A DNA stretch of 64,000 bases from Anastrepha obliqua (taxonomy: Eukaryota > Arthropoda > Insecta > Diptera > Tephritidae). Where the stretch lies: contig NC_072893.1 in NCBI RefSeq assembly GCF_027943255.1, positions 25,008,001 through 25,072,000 on the forward strand, given 5' to 3'. The notes under the pieces are model-generated. The model saw only the letters and a program-made list of their open reading frames with translations. It did not search any database and was not told the DNA's origin. The translations under genes and the position numbers were made by a program. Positions 45,316 to 57,037 of the stretch are shown here, piece after piece (position 1 is the stretch's first letter; each line of letters opens with the position of its first letter).

Positions 45316-46656
45316 GTAAATGTTTACGAACCAGTTTTACAGTGCGCGTTCAACTATGCTCTTTAGTAGAACTAAGCTTGAACAACCAATTTTACAGCTA
45401 GGCAGTGCAGTTCCCGGCCCGTTCCGCTAAGAAGATCATCACTTGAAAACCAATTGGAATTTACACTGAAGCAGTGATGCACTTTGTATATGGAGAAACT
45501 GCGCAATGCCGTCAGGGGAAACATTATAAAAATTCAACGGGAATTTTTAGTAACATCAAACTCGCTTTTTATTGGACTAAAATTCAATAAGCTATAAAAC
45601 TGCATATCAAAAATTGCTCTAGAAATTCGAATTAATTTTGAAGGCTGGATTTATATGGTTTTTATTAGCTACACTTTTATAAAAAACAATTTTAAACATA
45701 AAAAAAAAAATTGGTAAAAAATAATCCCAACCGGTCACAATATTGAGGTGATATCGCATGTCACGGGCTGTACATACAATTCTAGGTAGCCACCAAAGCA
45801 AGCACACATCTTGAAAACCTACAACCAGCCCCACAAACCGTGTAATAACAATAGCAAGGATAACAATCAACGCAGGATGAAACATGAAAACCCAAATTTA
45901 AAATAAAACCAAAAATGAAATCGCTGACGTGTACAGCCAGAACAATTAGATGCCAGACGTGCGTAGAACTTATGGCCACTGATTGCGCTGGACCCCAAAA
46001 ATTACCATTCCCCTACAAATACATGCATATGAATTTTAGCATACAACCCAGCAGCTGTTATGAATTGGTTGGTATTGTTACCTGCCCAAAAATTCTCCAT
46101 ATTTTGGTAATTTCTATGCATTGACACGCACACTCAAACGCAGCAAAAGCAACAAACCTAATGGAGTCAAGCAACAAATATAGATACAAATATGCACGTA
46201 TGTATGTATAGTGGAGGATTTAAAGCTATGAAGCCATGGAGCCACGAAGCCAAGAAGCCACGGAGGCAGAAAACCAAAATGATTGCACTCATTCCTGACT
46301 GCAGAAGGCTTAGTAAAATCAAAAAAAAAAATAAAAATAAAAAAAATAGAAATTTAGGAGGAAAGTGGGCCGTCAAGCCAATTTAAGTAGAATAAAGTTT
46401 TTGGTGAAACTTGAAAATAGTTTTGGTAGTGAAAACTAAACGCATTAAATTGAAGATATAAGCAATTTTTTTCTTTTATCTGAAAATATTGTAGGCATCT
46501 AAATGGCAAAGTTTGTATTTGAGAGTTTTGCCTGCATAGACTTTTTAACGAATATTTACTTTAAAAAGTCTACAAAAACAATTGGGAAAAATAATTTGAA
46601 GACCAATAAGGAAACGGTTTACCTACATTGCAGGTGATGATATAAAATATTAAATA
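45316..46656. other. Non-coding DNA with a small GAAGCCA repeat
   Basis: I find no gene. A degenerate minisatellite of GAAGCCA/GGAGCCAC lies at about 46225-46275. The 45560-45630 segment matches the dispersed repeat listed in the findings. Confidence 0.5.
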
Positions 46657-48590
46657 AGGTGGCGCAAAATTAATCATCCTATTTTGTGATGATATAAACT
46701 AGTCAACAAGGTGGTGCAAAATTAATCATCCTATGTTGTGATGATATAAATGATTCAACAAGGTGGCGCAAAATTACTCATCATCTTTTTCAACAATTTT
46801 TTTATTAAATAAAAAAAAAATATTTTAAATGAGGGAAATCTTTATGACCTTTACGCGCTTTTTTTGTTTTTTGCGTATTTTTTCTATGAAATACAAGGTG
46901 GCGCAAAATTAATCATCCATTTTTTTTATGTGATCTTGATAGGATATTTTTTTAATGAAATAGAAGGTGGCGCAAAATTAATCACCATTTTTTAATATAA
47001 TCTTAACAGGATAGTACATTTTTTTATGAGTGGCGTAAAAATAATCATCTTTTTTATGTAATCTTTATAGGATATCAGATATCAGAAACATAAATAAACG
47101 TTTTTGCGTATTTTTTCTATGAAATATAAGCTGGAGCAAAATTAGTCATCCAGTTTTTTAATCTTGATAGGATATTGAATTTTTTTTATGCACTAGAAGA
47201 TGGCGCAAGTTTAATCACTTTTTTTATTATAATATAATTTTGATAGGATAGTAAAATTTTTTCATGAAATACAAAGTGGCGCAAAATCATCCTTTGTTTG
47301 TGTATTTTTATAGGATAACCTTTTTTTCAATTTTTAGGATATCAGAAACATAAATAAAAGTTTTTGAATACTTTTTCTATGAAATACAAGGTGGCGCAAA
47401 ATTAATCAGTCCATTTTTTTAAATGTAATCTTTATGGGATAATATTTTTTCGATCATCATCATCATCATCAATCTCGATAAAATATTTGTTTTGTATGAA
47501 ATACAAGGTGGCGTAAAATTAATCATCTAATGGGTTGATTTTTGTTTTAAATAATCTCTACACGATAGGACAATTTTTTGTGGATAATGTAATTCTTTTA
47601 GGATATCAGAAACATAAAAGAAAAAGAAAGAAAATAAAAGTTGTTGCGTACTTTTTCTATGAAATACAAGGTGGCGCAAAATTAATCATCCCTTATCTTT
47701 TCTGTTTTTTTTTTTTGTGGAATGATATGTCTATAGGATAATCTTTTTTTCGATCATGCAATCTTGACAGGATATTTGTTGTTTATGAAATACGAGGTGG
47801 CGCAAAACTAATCATCTAAAGGGTAAATTTGGTTTTTAAATAATGTCCACAAGAAGAACAATTTTTTTTGGATAATTTAATCACTTTAGGATATCAGAAC
47901 CATAAATACAAATTTTTGCATATTTTTTCTTTGAAATACAAGGTGGCACAAAATTAATCATCTGTTTTTTTGTTTTTTGTGGAATGAAATGTTCATAAGA
48001 TAATCTTTCTTTCGATCATGCAATCTTGATAGGATATTTCTTTTTTATGAAATACAAGGTGGCGCAAAATGAATCATCTAATTTTTTTTTTGTTTGTTTT
48101 TGAAAATAATCTTTATAGGATAGCAAATTATTATTTTTCAATCATGTAATCCTTCTAGCATATCAGAAATCTATATACAAGTTTTTGGGTACTTCTTCTA
48201 TGAAATACAAGATGGAGCAAAATTAATCATCCATTTTTTATTTTTATTTTGTGCAATGAATTCTTTACAGGATAATCTCTTTTTCTTACATGATCTTGAT
48301 AAGATATTTTTTTTTTTATGAAAAACCAGGTGGCGCCAATATTTCTTTAAAATAATCTTTATAGGACCGCAAAATTATTTTTTTCGATAAAGAAATCCTT
48401 TTAGGATGTCAAACGTATGAATAAAATTTATCGCGTACTTCTTTCTATAATATATGTAAAAGGTGGCGCAAAATTAGTCATCCATTTTTTAACTTTTTTA
48501 TCAACTCCCTAGTGTCAAATATGATTGACGTATGACGCCATTTGAAAAATTATAAGTTTTCCATTGAGTTATTAATTTTGCGCCACCTTG
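46657..48590 (+). repeat. Large array of GGTGGCGC-family MITE left ends with one inverted cap
   Basis: About eighteen units start AAGGTGGCGCAAAATTAATC or a variant, at roughly 46657, 46709, 46760, 46893, 46964, 47030, 47128, 47200, 47272, 47390, 47507, 47668, 47795, 47940, 48057, 48208, 48327 and 48464. Spacing is 50-160 bp. Most units end TTTTTCTATGAAATA, so each starts at a TA. A common interior reads AATCTTTATAGGATA and ATCAGAAACATAAATA. The array finishes with a single right half (GTGTCAAATATGATTGACGT, GACGCCATTTGAAAAATTAT) and the inverted end TTAATTTTGCGCCACCTTG at 48590, followed by TA. Confidence 0.9.
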
Positions 48591-48839
48591 TATTATAAGT
48601 CTATGTATGAATATGGGCATAGGTTTTATATCCGATGTAGAGAAAATAGACAAGAAAAAAAAGCATATAACTTAGTCATTTCAATAAGTCTTGATTTGTT
48701 ATGACAAATTTGTATTGATATTCTTAAAGTACTTTTATCTCTAGAACCCACGGTGCAATGCTGCTGAAGTTGTGCGCTTCTGGTTATGCTGACCTCTATT
48801 CTATGCTTCTCTACACAATTTTCCTCTATGTATCTAAAA
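48591..48839. other. Non-coding spacer
   Basis: Nothing is recognisable between the MITE array and the LINE fragment. It may contain the LINE 3' untranslated tail in minus orientation. Confidence 0.4.
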
Positions 48840-49490
48840 CAGAGATCACCTGGAGTAACCAGAGATCATCCTAAGTTTAGGTTGGCGCACTGCGCCAGAC
48901 TGTCGAAGAAAGGAAGATCCAGTGACCTTAATCGTCTAGCTGCCGAACCGTCTCCTTCTCTGAAAGGCCTCCACAGCCTCTGCAATAGAGGTTAAATGCT
49001 AAATCTAGGTTTTCCGCGTGTGTGCCGATCGGCCGGATCGAATGACCGATAAACACAGCTACGAGTTTGGAAATTGAATGGTGGAGTTCCCAGGACTTTC
49101 TGTTGTGTGCGTCCGAAGATTTTTTGAAATAGCGCACGTAGAAATGGAGCTACATCTCTCTCTGCGCTTTCCTAAGAAATAAGCTGTCCAATTCCCCTTT
49201 AACAACAGTCATGAGGATGCCGATGACCGTGTAGGAGACCGCTGAGACTAATTCAGTCGACCCCTTCCTGGCAAGCTCATCAGCAATTTCATTCCTCTCT
49301 ATATTTCTGTGTTCTGGAACCCAGATCAGAGAAATGTTACCTGCACGCCCAAGAGATCTGATCTCCTTACAAGAGTTTACTAGTTTGAATCCGCACCATG
49401 GCGTCATCTTGTCCTTGATTGCGGCTTGAGTATACGAGAAAATGTTAAAATCTCTCTTGCTCCCACATTCCCAAAGCATTTTGCATGCCT
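48840..49490 (-). pseudogene. LINE RNase H and C-terminal fragment, minus strand
   Basis: On the minus strand: FSYTQAAIKDKMTPWCGFKL (SDSQAAI-type RNase H block, with the catalytic Asp altered), NISLIWVPEHRNIERNEIAD and ELARKGSTELVSA (last RNase H block). The C-terminal part is in another frame: KSWELHHSISKLVAVFIGHS, RPIGTHAENLDLAFNLYCRG and CGGLSEKETVRQ (the CRGCG zinc-knuckle region). These blocks keep the order of ORF2 in the intact LINE. Several frameshifts and stops are present. Confidence 0.8.
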
Positions 49491-49699
49491 ACAGCTCTGC
49501 CTAGCGAGTAACTAAAGAGCTTAGCTTGGCTGCTATTCTACTTTGCTCTACCACTCAGAAATTTTAAATCTGTGAGCACGAAACACCAAAAAAATCGCCC
49601 TTCGATAAGAAATGGGAAACCACCGAGTGTATTTCTGCCGTAAAAAATACTTAATATAAAATCATCTTACATTTGAAGACGGCTTAGACCTATAGGTTC
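49491..49699. other. Spacer between opposed LINE fragments
   Basis: The short AT-rich stretch has no recognised feature. It separates a minus-strand and a plus-strand LINE piece. Confidence 0.4.
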
Positions 49700-50396
49700 T
49701 TCTATTTGTGGAGCCTCAAACATACGAGTACCCCAAACGTTGGACAAGAAGCTCGGCCAAACAACCAACACAGGATAATTATAAGTCTGGCATATAACCA
49801 TTTAAGGCCACATAGTTGCTACATGTTACAATATTTGGGCTTGCGGCAGTGTCTAGCGGACGAAGTAGCGGACGCAATGGCAAGAGAGGTTGCAGTTTCG
49901 CCATAAATAGAACCCAAGCCCTTCCTAGCTATGCGACAACGCCCTATCGAAGAGAAACTTAGGAGTGAAGAGCTAAAGCTAAAAGAAGTTAAGAGGCACC
50001 AAACTATGGGGCTACGCCGGGCGAAATCCTTACTGGGAGGCGAAATCCAACTTCAAAAACTCATAACCGTCCCCAAGAATAACAAGCCACTGCAGACTGC
50101 ATAATCATCTGCACGTGATCGAAATATGGCCACTGGTTCTTGCCGTTCCTGCGACCAATCCCCGGAGACTCCAATGCAACTTTATCCTTGAATGCAGCGC
50201 TATAACGCGGAGAACCTTGAACCACATCGGCCAACAGCAGCCAGAAGAAAGTTTCACGCGCTCAACCCAACCCAGCTCTATCCCGAACTTAATAAGCGAA
50301 CTGGATCTGGATGAGGTATTGTGATGAGTGGCGGGCGCAAAAGACTATGAGGTCGAAGTGCAAACATCGCAGTAATCTAATCTAAGTTACAAGGCA
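49700..50396 (+). pseudogene. LINE RNase H/C-terminal fragment, plus strand
   Basis: The coding remnant includes LADEVADAMAREVAVSP (last RNase H block, ADxxA), a Lys/Glu-rich linker and, in shifted frames, CRSCDQSPETPMQL, LECSAITRRTLNHIGQQQPE and SSIPNLISELDLDEVL then stop at about 50322. CxxC...LEC is the terminal zinc knuckle. The 3' untranslated part ends GTAATCTAATCTAAGTT near 50396, a pentameric tail similar in style to the TAACC tail of the intact LINE. The family differs from the fragment at 48840-49490. Confidence 0.7.
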
Positions 50397-51893
50397 ACTC
50401 GAACTTGAGCTCGGAGTTTGCAATGGCTGGTCGTTTCCCGCCAATAAACGGCACGCATGGGGTAAAAGTGTAAGAAGATGTTTATTCACTCTCGATTAAT
50501 GTCGTGGCTTTTGAAGATTCTAAGAGGTGGTTTGACTTGCAGCAACTGCCTGCTGAGGTGGCCTCTCCAATAGCCTTCAGAGTCAGAAGTACTGCTCGCC
50601 AGAGATTTCGGTCAACTATGATTATTGAATCCCCTCGACCTAAAATTTTAGTTATTTTTAAGATACAAAAATGTTTTCGATGCCACGCGTTTCCTCATCA
50701 CCGTGGATTGATGGTAACTAATTGAAACTCATACATACAACTCATCTAACACAATTTATGGATGGGCAAATGCGAATGGTAATCAATTAAAAGCAGCCTA
50801 AATGAGCTGGCCAGCCGGTCGTTCGTTGCGCCAATTGGTGTTTCGCAAACGTTTTCACTTTGCACTGCAACTTGCCAAATAAGTTGCAAAACAACAAACG
50901 CACACACAGGCAAATAAAGAACCTAACACACACACATACAAGCACATATGCATAAGGAGGTGCATAACTCACTGGCGGCCACGTTGTCCACAAGCCAACC
51001 AGCAAACCCCATGGGCCGCGCTCTATTTGCAATTCATTTTGGGGCTGAGCTCGAACACAATTTTGAATACAAATGCAACACTGCTCGCTCTTGTTGTTGC
51101 ATTACAGTTTCTTATTGCAGTGCCCGCCATTGCTGTGCGGCTGCTCTCTAATATCATTTGCCATCTGTAGGTGCCGTTCACATTTTAAATGAATTATGAT
51201 CAAAATCAGTCACCTCACAACTGAATTAGCTGCTGCAAGAAACGAAAATTGAAATGAAATAAAAAAACGTAAAATACTTTTTGGTGCTCCATAGTTTTTT
51301 TAAGCTTTGCATTCTTTGTAGTTGCGTTTATTTATTGGCGATAGCGTCTGCGCTCACGTAGAAATATATTTCAGCGGCATTTTCAATGAAGCTTCAAAAA
51401 TTTATTTGGGCTTTTATTTGGTGGTGCATTTGCCAAATTCCCAATCGCAATTTGGGGATTTCGTTCATTCGAAACTTGATTAATGAGTCCACCGAGAGGC
51501 AGGGAGGTGCATTTGCATTTATTGAGTGCGGCAATAATTTTAGTCATGACGGCCCATTGAAGAATGGAATGGCTGTGAGAATGTTAAAATTAATATTGTA
51601 AATTCAAAACAAAAATAAAAATCGAAAATAGGAAACTAAGAATGCCGACAAAGGAGAACAAAATATTTGAAAAAAAATATTCATATTATATTGTATTTAT
51701 AGATAAGTAGACATAAGACTTCTGACTCAAAATATATAAAAAATGAGGCAAAATAAAAATTTTAGATCTCTTTCATAATGAAATAAAGAACAGAAAGCAA
51801 ATTTAAAATACTTGAAGTTGGTGGCAAAGCATCCCGTTTATGTGCATATGAAGTTTTATAGGATGACTTGCTTGGCCAAACTAAAGGTAACAT
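50397..51893. other. Non-coding DNA, no gene seen
   Basis: Short CA runs (50899-50937) and AT-rich DNA are present, with no recognisable coding region. Confidence 0.5.
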
Positions 51894-52800
51894 ATTCTTA
51901 AGTAGAGGTAGTAAAAATTTTCAAAAAATTAATTTTTTGCATTTTTTTAAAGTATAATATCTTAAAAATATTGTGTGAAAATTTGAAGTCAATCCGACAA
52001 ATACTTTTCGAGTTATTCAATAATTAACAAAAGGCGTTCCGGCGTGCCGAAGCGTTCGTATGCTGAAAAATGGATGCTGCACGTATGAAAGTGGCAGATA
52101 AGCGCGCCAAAGGTAACACTCGAGAAGGTAGAATGCTACGTAGGCAACAGTAAATCGATATTTTGGAAGCTGCTATGACGACTGAAGAACTATTATATGG
52201 CCCAGGAATAGATGACACAGCGTAAGTAATTAAACAATTCGTATAACTCTACATAAATCGATAGTAAAACTTTAAATGTGTTGTGTTTTTCTCAAAACTA
52301 CGTTTTTTGTTTTCAATAAAATTTATACTGTTTTTGAAAAACATAAAAACTCGTGTCTGATTGAAGGACTTTTTTTTTAATTTAGATTTTATTTTTTTGA
52401 TTTTAATAATTCTCGATTTTTTTCTCGAAAATCTGAGAAATATTTCCTGAGGCCGCCATAATAATAAATTTGAAAAAAAAACTTCGATCAGGCACAAGAT
52501 TATCTGTTAATAAAATAATTTCTCGTGTCCGATTGATTTTAGATGAATCTCCAAGGACTTCTGATGATCACCGCAAGTGACTTCGGGAGAAACGGGCTCC
52601 CTACAAACAGCGATAACTTTTAAAATTATTATTTTTTTTGTTTTCTTTTTTTTTTTGAAATTTTGCTAAAGTCAAGTCGAAGCATGATGAATTAATGCTA
52701 TGTTTTTATTTTTGTAAAATAAAGTAATTGAATAGAAAAAAAAAATTTTTTTTAATATCATCATTTTTTGCGGGCCTCTGACTACCCTTAACCCCTTAAT
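51894..52800. other. Possible TTAA-flanked element carrying a decayed frame
   Basis: A TTAA at about 51898-51901 precedes GTAGAGGTAGT. On the right, ACTACCCTTAACCCC precedes TTAA near 52796-52799. The inverted similarity is only partial. Around 52030-52215 the plus strand reads KMDAARMKVADKRAKGNTRE, then GRMLRRQQ, a stop, and ILEAAMTTEELLYGPGIDD. This looks protein-like and resembles a short conserved ending (YGPGI-D) seen in some insect repeat proteins, but I cannot name the family. Confidence 0.35.
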
Positions 52801-53370
52801 AAGCAGTGGTTCGCAAACTAATGATTTTGAAGATTTATATGGTTTTGGGAAGCGGCCAGTTTCGACGTTCTGTTGCTGTACCAAATCGATATACAGGTAC
52901 TGCTGACCTAAACTTTCTGCAGAGCACCTTTGGAAAGCATTTTTTTGATGTTACATTGTTAAAAATTAATATTAATAACTGATCAAAACAAAAAAAAAAT
53001 ATTATTAAGGAAAAATTAAATAATTATTAAAAAAAAAATTAATGTGCTTTCGGCATGAGAGTGCTCTAGCTCATTTTTCGGGTTCGCAATAACCCGTAAA
53101 TGCAATATTTAAGAGGCTAAAAAATCGCGTTAATTTTTAATAATGAAATTTTTTTGTAGACGATTTTTCGTATTTTATTTCGCGTCAAAATTAATTTTTT
53201 CTGAAAGGAAATGCTCAAAATTGTTAAAAAACTGAAAAAATATACATAATATTAATACAAGAAACCAAACATTTTTTTTATTAATGTAATAATTTCTATA
53301 TGAATTAAAAAAAATATATATAAAAATTTAAATAAAATGAAATGAGAAAATTAAAAAATAATAATAAAAA
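52801..53370. other. AT-rich non-coding DNA
   Basis: Long A and T runs occur, with nothing recognised. Confidence 0.5.
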
Positions 53371-53374
53371 TTAA

Positions 53375-54092
53375 AGGGGACAGATACCTGTAAAATTTCG
53401 AAAAAAAAATTTTTTTTTTTTATAAAATGTTAATATCTATAATCCTTTAAGAATATGTCAAAAAATTTTTAGAACGTAAATTTAAGTATTTCTTATATTA
53501 TAGATCGTCAACCGTGACGACTCTATTCCTTGAATTCGAGCGCTGGCAGAGGTATAGTACGTTGCCGACTTTAGACGAGTTTTTCTCAAAACTAATTATA
53601 TTTTTCGAATTGGCGTACACGATAACTCGAAAAGTTATTGACCGATCTCCATGAAATTTTGCACACATATTTTTTATGGTATTACTTTCTATGTGAACTT
53701 AAAAAGGAAAAATAATTTCTTCGAAGCAAAAATAGTAGGAAAATTCGCCCTAAAATTAATTTTTTTTTTACATTTTATTCCGCGAATTTTTTCCCATTTT
53801 TTTTAATTCATATAGAAATTATGACATTAATAAATAAAAAAAATTTTTGGTTTTTTGTATTCAGGTCACTGACGCCGATGCTACAATGCCCGCCGATTGA
53901 GAAGCCCCGCTGCGACCTTCCTGGAAGAATGATCATTTTCAATGATTAAAATAAAAATAAAAAAAATTTATATTATTTTAATGTATAAATAAACTGTATG
54001 CCAATTTAAAAAAAAAATATATTGACTTCTTCATTTTAAATAATTTTAATGAAAATTAGGGAAAATATGGCCGTTTACAGGTATCTGTCCCC
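53375..54092. mobile_element. TTAA-flanked MITE, family M2, copy 2
   Basis: The element is about 718 bp with TTAA at 53371-53374 and 54093-54096. Its ends are AGGGGACAGATACCTGTAAA on the left and GGGGACAGATACCTGTAAA inward from the right. Interior blocks shared with 32414-33144 include TTGGCGTACACGATAACTCG, AAAGTTATTGACCGATCTCC, TACTTTCTATGTGAACTT and ATGCCCGCCGATTGAGA. It lies directly against a Tc1 transposase remnant. Confidence 0.82.
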
Positions 54093-54096
54093 TTAA

Positions 54097-54654
54097 CTTT
54101 GCGAACAATCCGCCTCTTATCTGCATCATTAAATATTTTATTTGGCGCAGATCTCTCCTTATCTTCTATTCTGTTTTCGTGGCGAAACCTTTCTATAATG
54201 TGCTGGACAGTTGAGGAACAATTTCTGCAATTTTTCGTTGGCTTTTGCCTCTTTGTAATGATGAATAACGTCTTCCCTATTTTCAAGTGAGGTCCGTTTT
54301 CCCATTTTAAAATATTTAAATTTTATCAACTTTTCTTTATAAAGATTTTTTGAGAATGACTTAAGACGTTAAGCTAAACAGAAAAAAATACATTTCCCTA
54401 TTATTACATTCTCAGAGAAAATATAAAATACACTGGATCATTTAAGTTGTGAGCATATTTCGATGAGAAAACTATTTGTTTCCAAATTTTTTTAGCAAGC
54501 TTTGTTTTTGTTATTGTTATTTTTGCAGTGGTAAACAGTACATACATATCTCATTACAAGTGCTATATATTTTTTTATTAAATTTAATAAATATCGAGAC
54601 ATTTTCTTTCTTCTAAAAAAGTATTACCTGCATCAAATAAGCTGTGAGTCACTG
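54097..54654 (-). pseudogene. Tc1-like element: 5' end and transposase N-terminus
   Basis: The right boundary is an inverted-end sequence read inward as CAGTGACTCACAGCTTATTT followed by GATGCAGG, next to TA at 54655-54656. Inside, the minus strand encodes KRQKPTKNCRNCSSTVQHII, ERFRHENRIEDKERSAPNKI and FNDADKRRIVRKVK, the bipartite HTH of a Tc1 transposase. The first helix is partly frameshifted (HHYKEAKSQRKIAEIV is the alternative reading). The sequence is cut at the TTAA where the MITE at 53375-54092 sits, and no catalytic domain follows on the other side. Confidence 0.78.
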
Positions 54655-54656
54655 TA

Positions 54657-55091
54657 TGTGCATTTAAAAATAAATATTGCCTTTGCCGACCAAATTTAAA
54701 TATGTTAACTCGCTCTCCCTACTCACACAAATCCACAAAAAAAAGTAAATTAACATCCAAGCAAAGGTGTCGACCACATTGTTTTAATTTATAACGCAAT
54801 ATAAACATTTCCTGTAATTTAATGAAATGCAGACTAACTTTAAAGCCTCAGCTACTGGATTGCATAGTATATTTTATTTGATTTAATACTCCTACACACA
54901 TTTGCATACTCATTCAATGCAACAATAATTCACGCATTGCTCATGGACACTCATTTCATTTGCGGTAAACCACATACTGGGAGGGAGAAGTGTGAGAGAA
55001 CATCCTCTCACTTGACCACTCACGGCAGTTTACCATATTACTGCTATATTAGCTTAACATATGTTCGTAAATGCATATGTATATATCTCCA

Positions 55092-55138
<47 letters not shown>

Positions 55139-55379
55139 TTTTTTCTTATGGATTGCGGCTAGTCAACATTGTTTGTGGTCAGCGAGCACGCAATCCTTTT
55201 ATCTTTACGTAGTATACCCCTATGATTTTTTCTCATATATCGCACACCCTGTGGCAAACTTATATTATACATGGAACACTATTTATTTATAGATATTCAG
55301 TTCACACTACAACAAAAGCTAGATAAGTAGAGTTTAAATTTTTTTTCCAATTTTTTTTTTCAAATGTCATCGAAACTTT
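54657..55379. other. Non-coding DNA with an (AT)n microsatellite
   Basis: A pure AT dinucleotide run of about 38 bp lies at 55097-55135. Nothing else is recognised. Confidence 0.6.
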
Positions 55380-56035
55380 CAACTTTATAAACAGAATTTT
55401 GATGGGCATGTTCTTTTATAGTCCATTGAGTTCTGGTATAAAAAAGTGTAAGAATCAAGTGACTACGAAATGCTGTTGATTTTTGGAAATATTTTTGTTT
55501 TGGTGACGGTTCTAGGCTTTTTCTGCCATATAATAAATATCGAGCATGCTCTTTGTATCGAAGAAAAGACGAGGTACCTGTTTTTTTTGTGTTTTGTCAA
55601 AAATTCAAAAACCAAAACCAACAAAAAACCATGCAAAAAAAAAACACCACATTAAGCAAAATTTCAGCTTTGTACAACATTTTGCAAACTTTCAACATAA
55701 TTCTGAAATTTTAAGTATTTTAAGTGGAGTTTTTAGAATTTTTGTGGGTATGAACTTTTATAGCCCATTGAGTTGAGGTATAACAAAGTGGATGTTTCAA
55801 GTGACTGCAAAATAACGTTGATTTCTGGCAAATTTTTTTTTGTTGTTTTGGTTTCTGGTTTTGTTAACTGTGCTAAGCTTTTTCTGTCATATAAAAACCA
55901 ACTCCAGTATGTACGAAAAAGCAGCGAAAAAACTTGTCAAAAAAGCTGGCGTTTTATTTGTTTTTTGGCACACTGAATATCTACTAATTTACCTACTTTT
56001 GGAGCTCACTGCACGTGCAGGGTGTCACTCAATTT
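55380..56035 (+). repeat. Two tandem copies of a ~350-bp unit
   Basis: The first copy (about 55395-55610) and the second (about 55735-55925) share, in order, TTTTATAGTCCATTGAGTT / TTTTATAGCCCATTGAGTT, a GTATAAxAAAGTG block, CAAGTGACTRCRAAATxxYG, TTGATTTYTGG and TTTTTCTGYCATATAA. Divergence suggests an old duplication. Confidence 0.7.
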
Positions 56036-56059
56036 ACGTTCATTAGGGGGCATCATTTT

Positions 56060-56780
56060 CTATGAACTAAAAAAAATTGGGACTATTTTTTATCGATTTT
56101 CAAATTTTTTTTTTTATAAAATTTATGTTTCAAAACATTTTTATAAATAAATCAGATGATAGCAGAGTTTGCTTTATCAGGGAGTTTTTCCGGTGTTTTT
56201 TTTTGGACTTTTTTTAAATAAAATTGATTTTTAAAACATTACCTCAAATGATGAATGGATAGATGAGTTATTTTTTATCAGGGTGTTTTTTTTTATTGTT
56301 TTTTTTTTGTGGTGGCCCAAATCGATTTTTTGCTTTTAATAAAATTTATTTTGAAAAACATTTTTATAAAAAAATTACTTCAAATGATGGAAGTTTTTAT
56401 GTTTTTTTGCTTCGAATTTTTTTTGTTTTTTAATTTGTTTTTTTAAAACATGACCTCAAATGATGAATTAATAGAAGAGTTATCTTTTATCAGGGAGTTT
56501 TTTGGGTTTTGTTTTTGGCGCAAATCGGGTTTTTTTATTGATAAAAATAGGTTTCAAAAACATTTTTTCTAAAAAAAACTTACCTCAAATGATGAATGAA
56601 TAAGAATAAGAATTATTTTTTATCAGGGGGTTTTTTGGTGTTTTTTTTTGGACTCAAATCGAGTTTTTTTTGTTAAGAAAATTAGGTTTTAAAAAAAATT
56701 GTTATGAAAAGAAATACCTCCAATGATAAAAGCTACTTTTTACTTTTTTTTAAGTTTTTCTTCTTTTTTGGACGCACATA
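56060..56780 (+). repeat. Degenerate array of ~105-130-bp T-rich units
   Basis: Anchors TTTTATCAGGGNGTTTTT recur near 56176, 56273, 56489 and 56622, and ACCTCAAATGATGAAT near 56242, 56450 and 56582. AAATCGATTTTTT- or AAATCGAGTTTTT-type blocks lie between them. One unit (near 56385) lacks the first anchor. Spacing is about 100-130 bp. Confidence 0.75.
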
Positions 56781-57024
56781 GTTTAATTTTCCAAGAAATA
56801 AAAGGGGTGAAAAATACCTTTTCCATCTTATCTTACTAAATTAAAATCAGTAAAATTTGGCTACTTACTCCAAATTTTCCCAAGTTTTTCCTTAAACAAA
56901 TTTCAAAAAAGCAGCAGAAATCTCAATATTTTTATGCCATTAACACAATTTTCAAAGATTTTTAAGCAGACCTTTTAAAAATTTTAACTCATTTATTTAT
57001 TTTCTGAATTTTTTTTACTCCTTT

Positions 57025-57037
57025 TAACTAATTTTAT
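57025..57037. repeat. Left target-site duplication of the intact LINE
   Basis: The sequence TAACTAATTTTAT here is repeated exactly at 62819-62831, just after the 3' tail. It defines the 5' boundary of the insertion at 57038. Because the tail itself ends in TAACC repeats, up to four bases at the 3' border could be assigned either way. Confidence 0.9.

Noticed and set aside
46657..48590. CRISPR-like array
   Set aside because: Repeats are at variable spacing, the 'spacers' are related to one another, and units are transposon termini beside TA; the genome is also eukaryotic in character.
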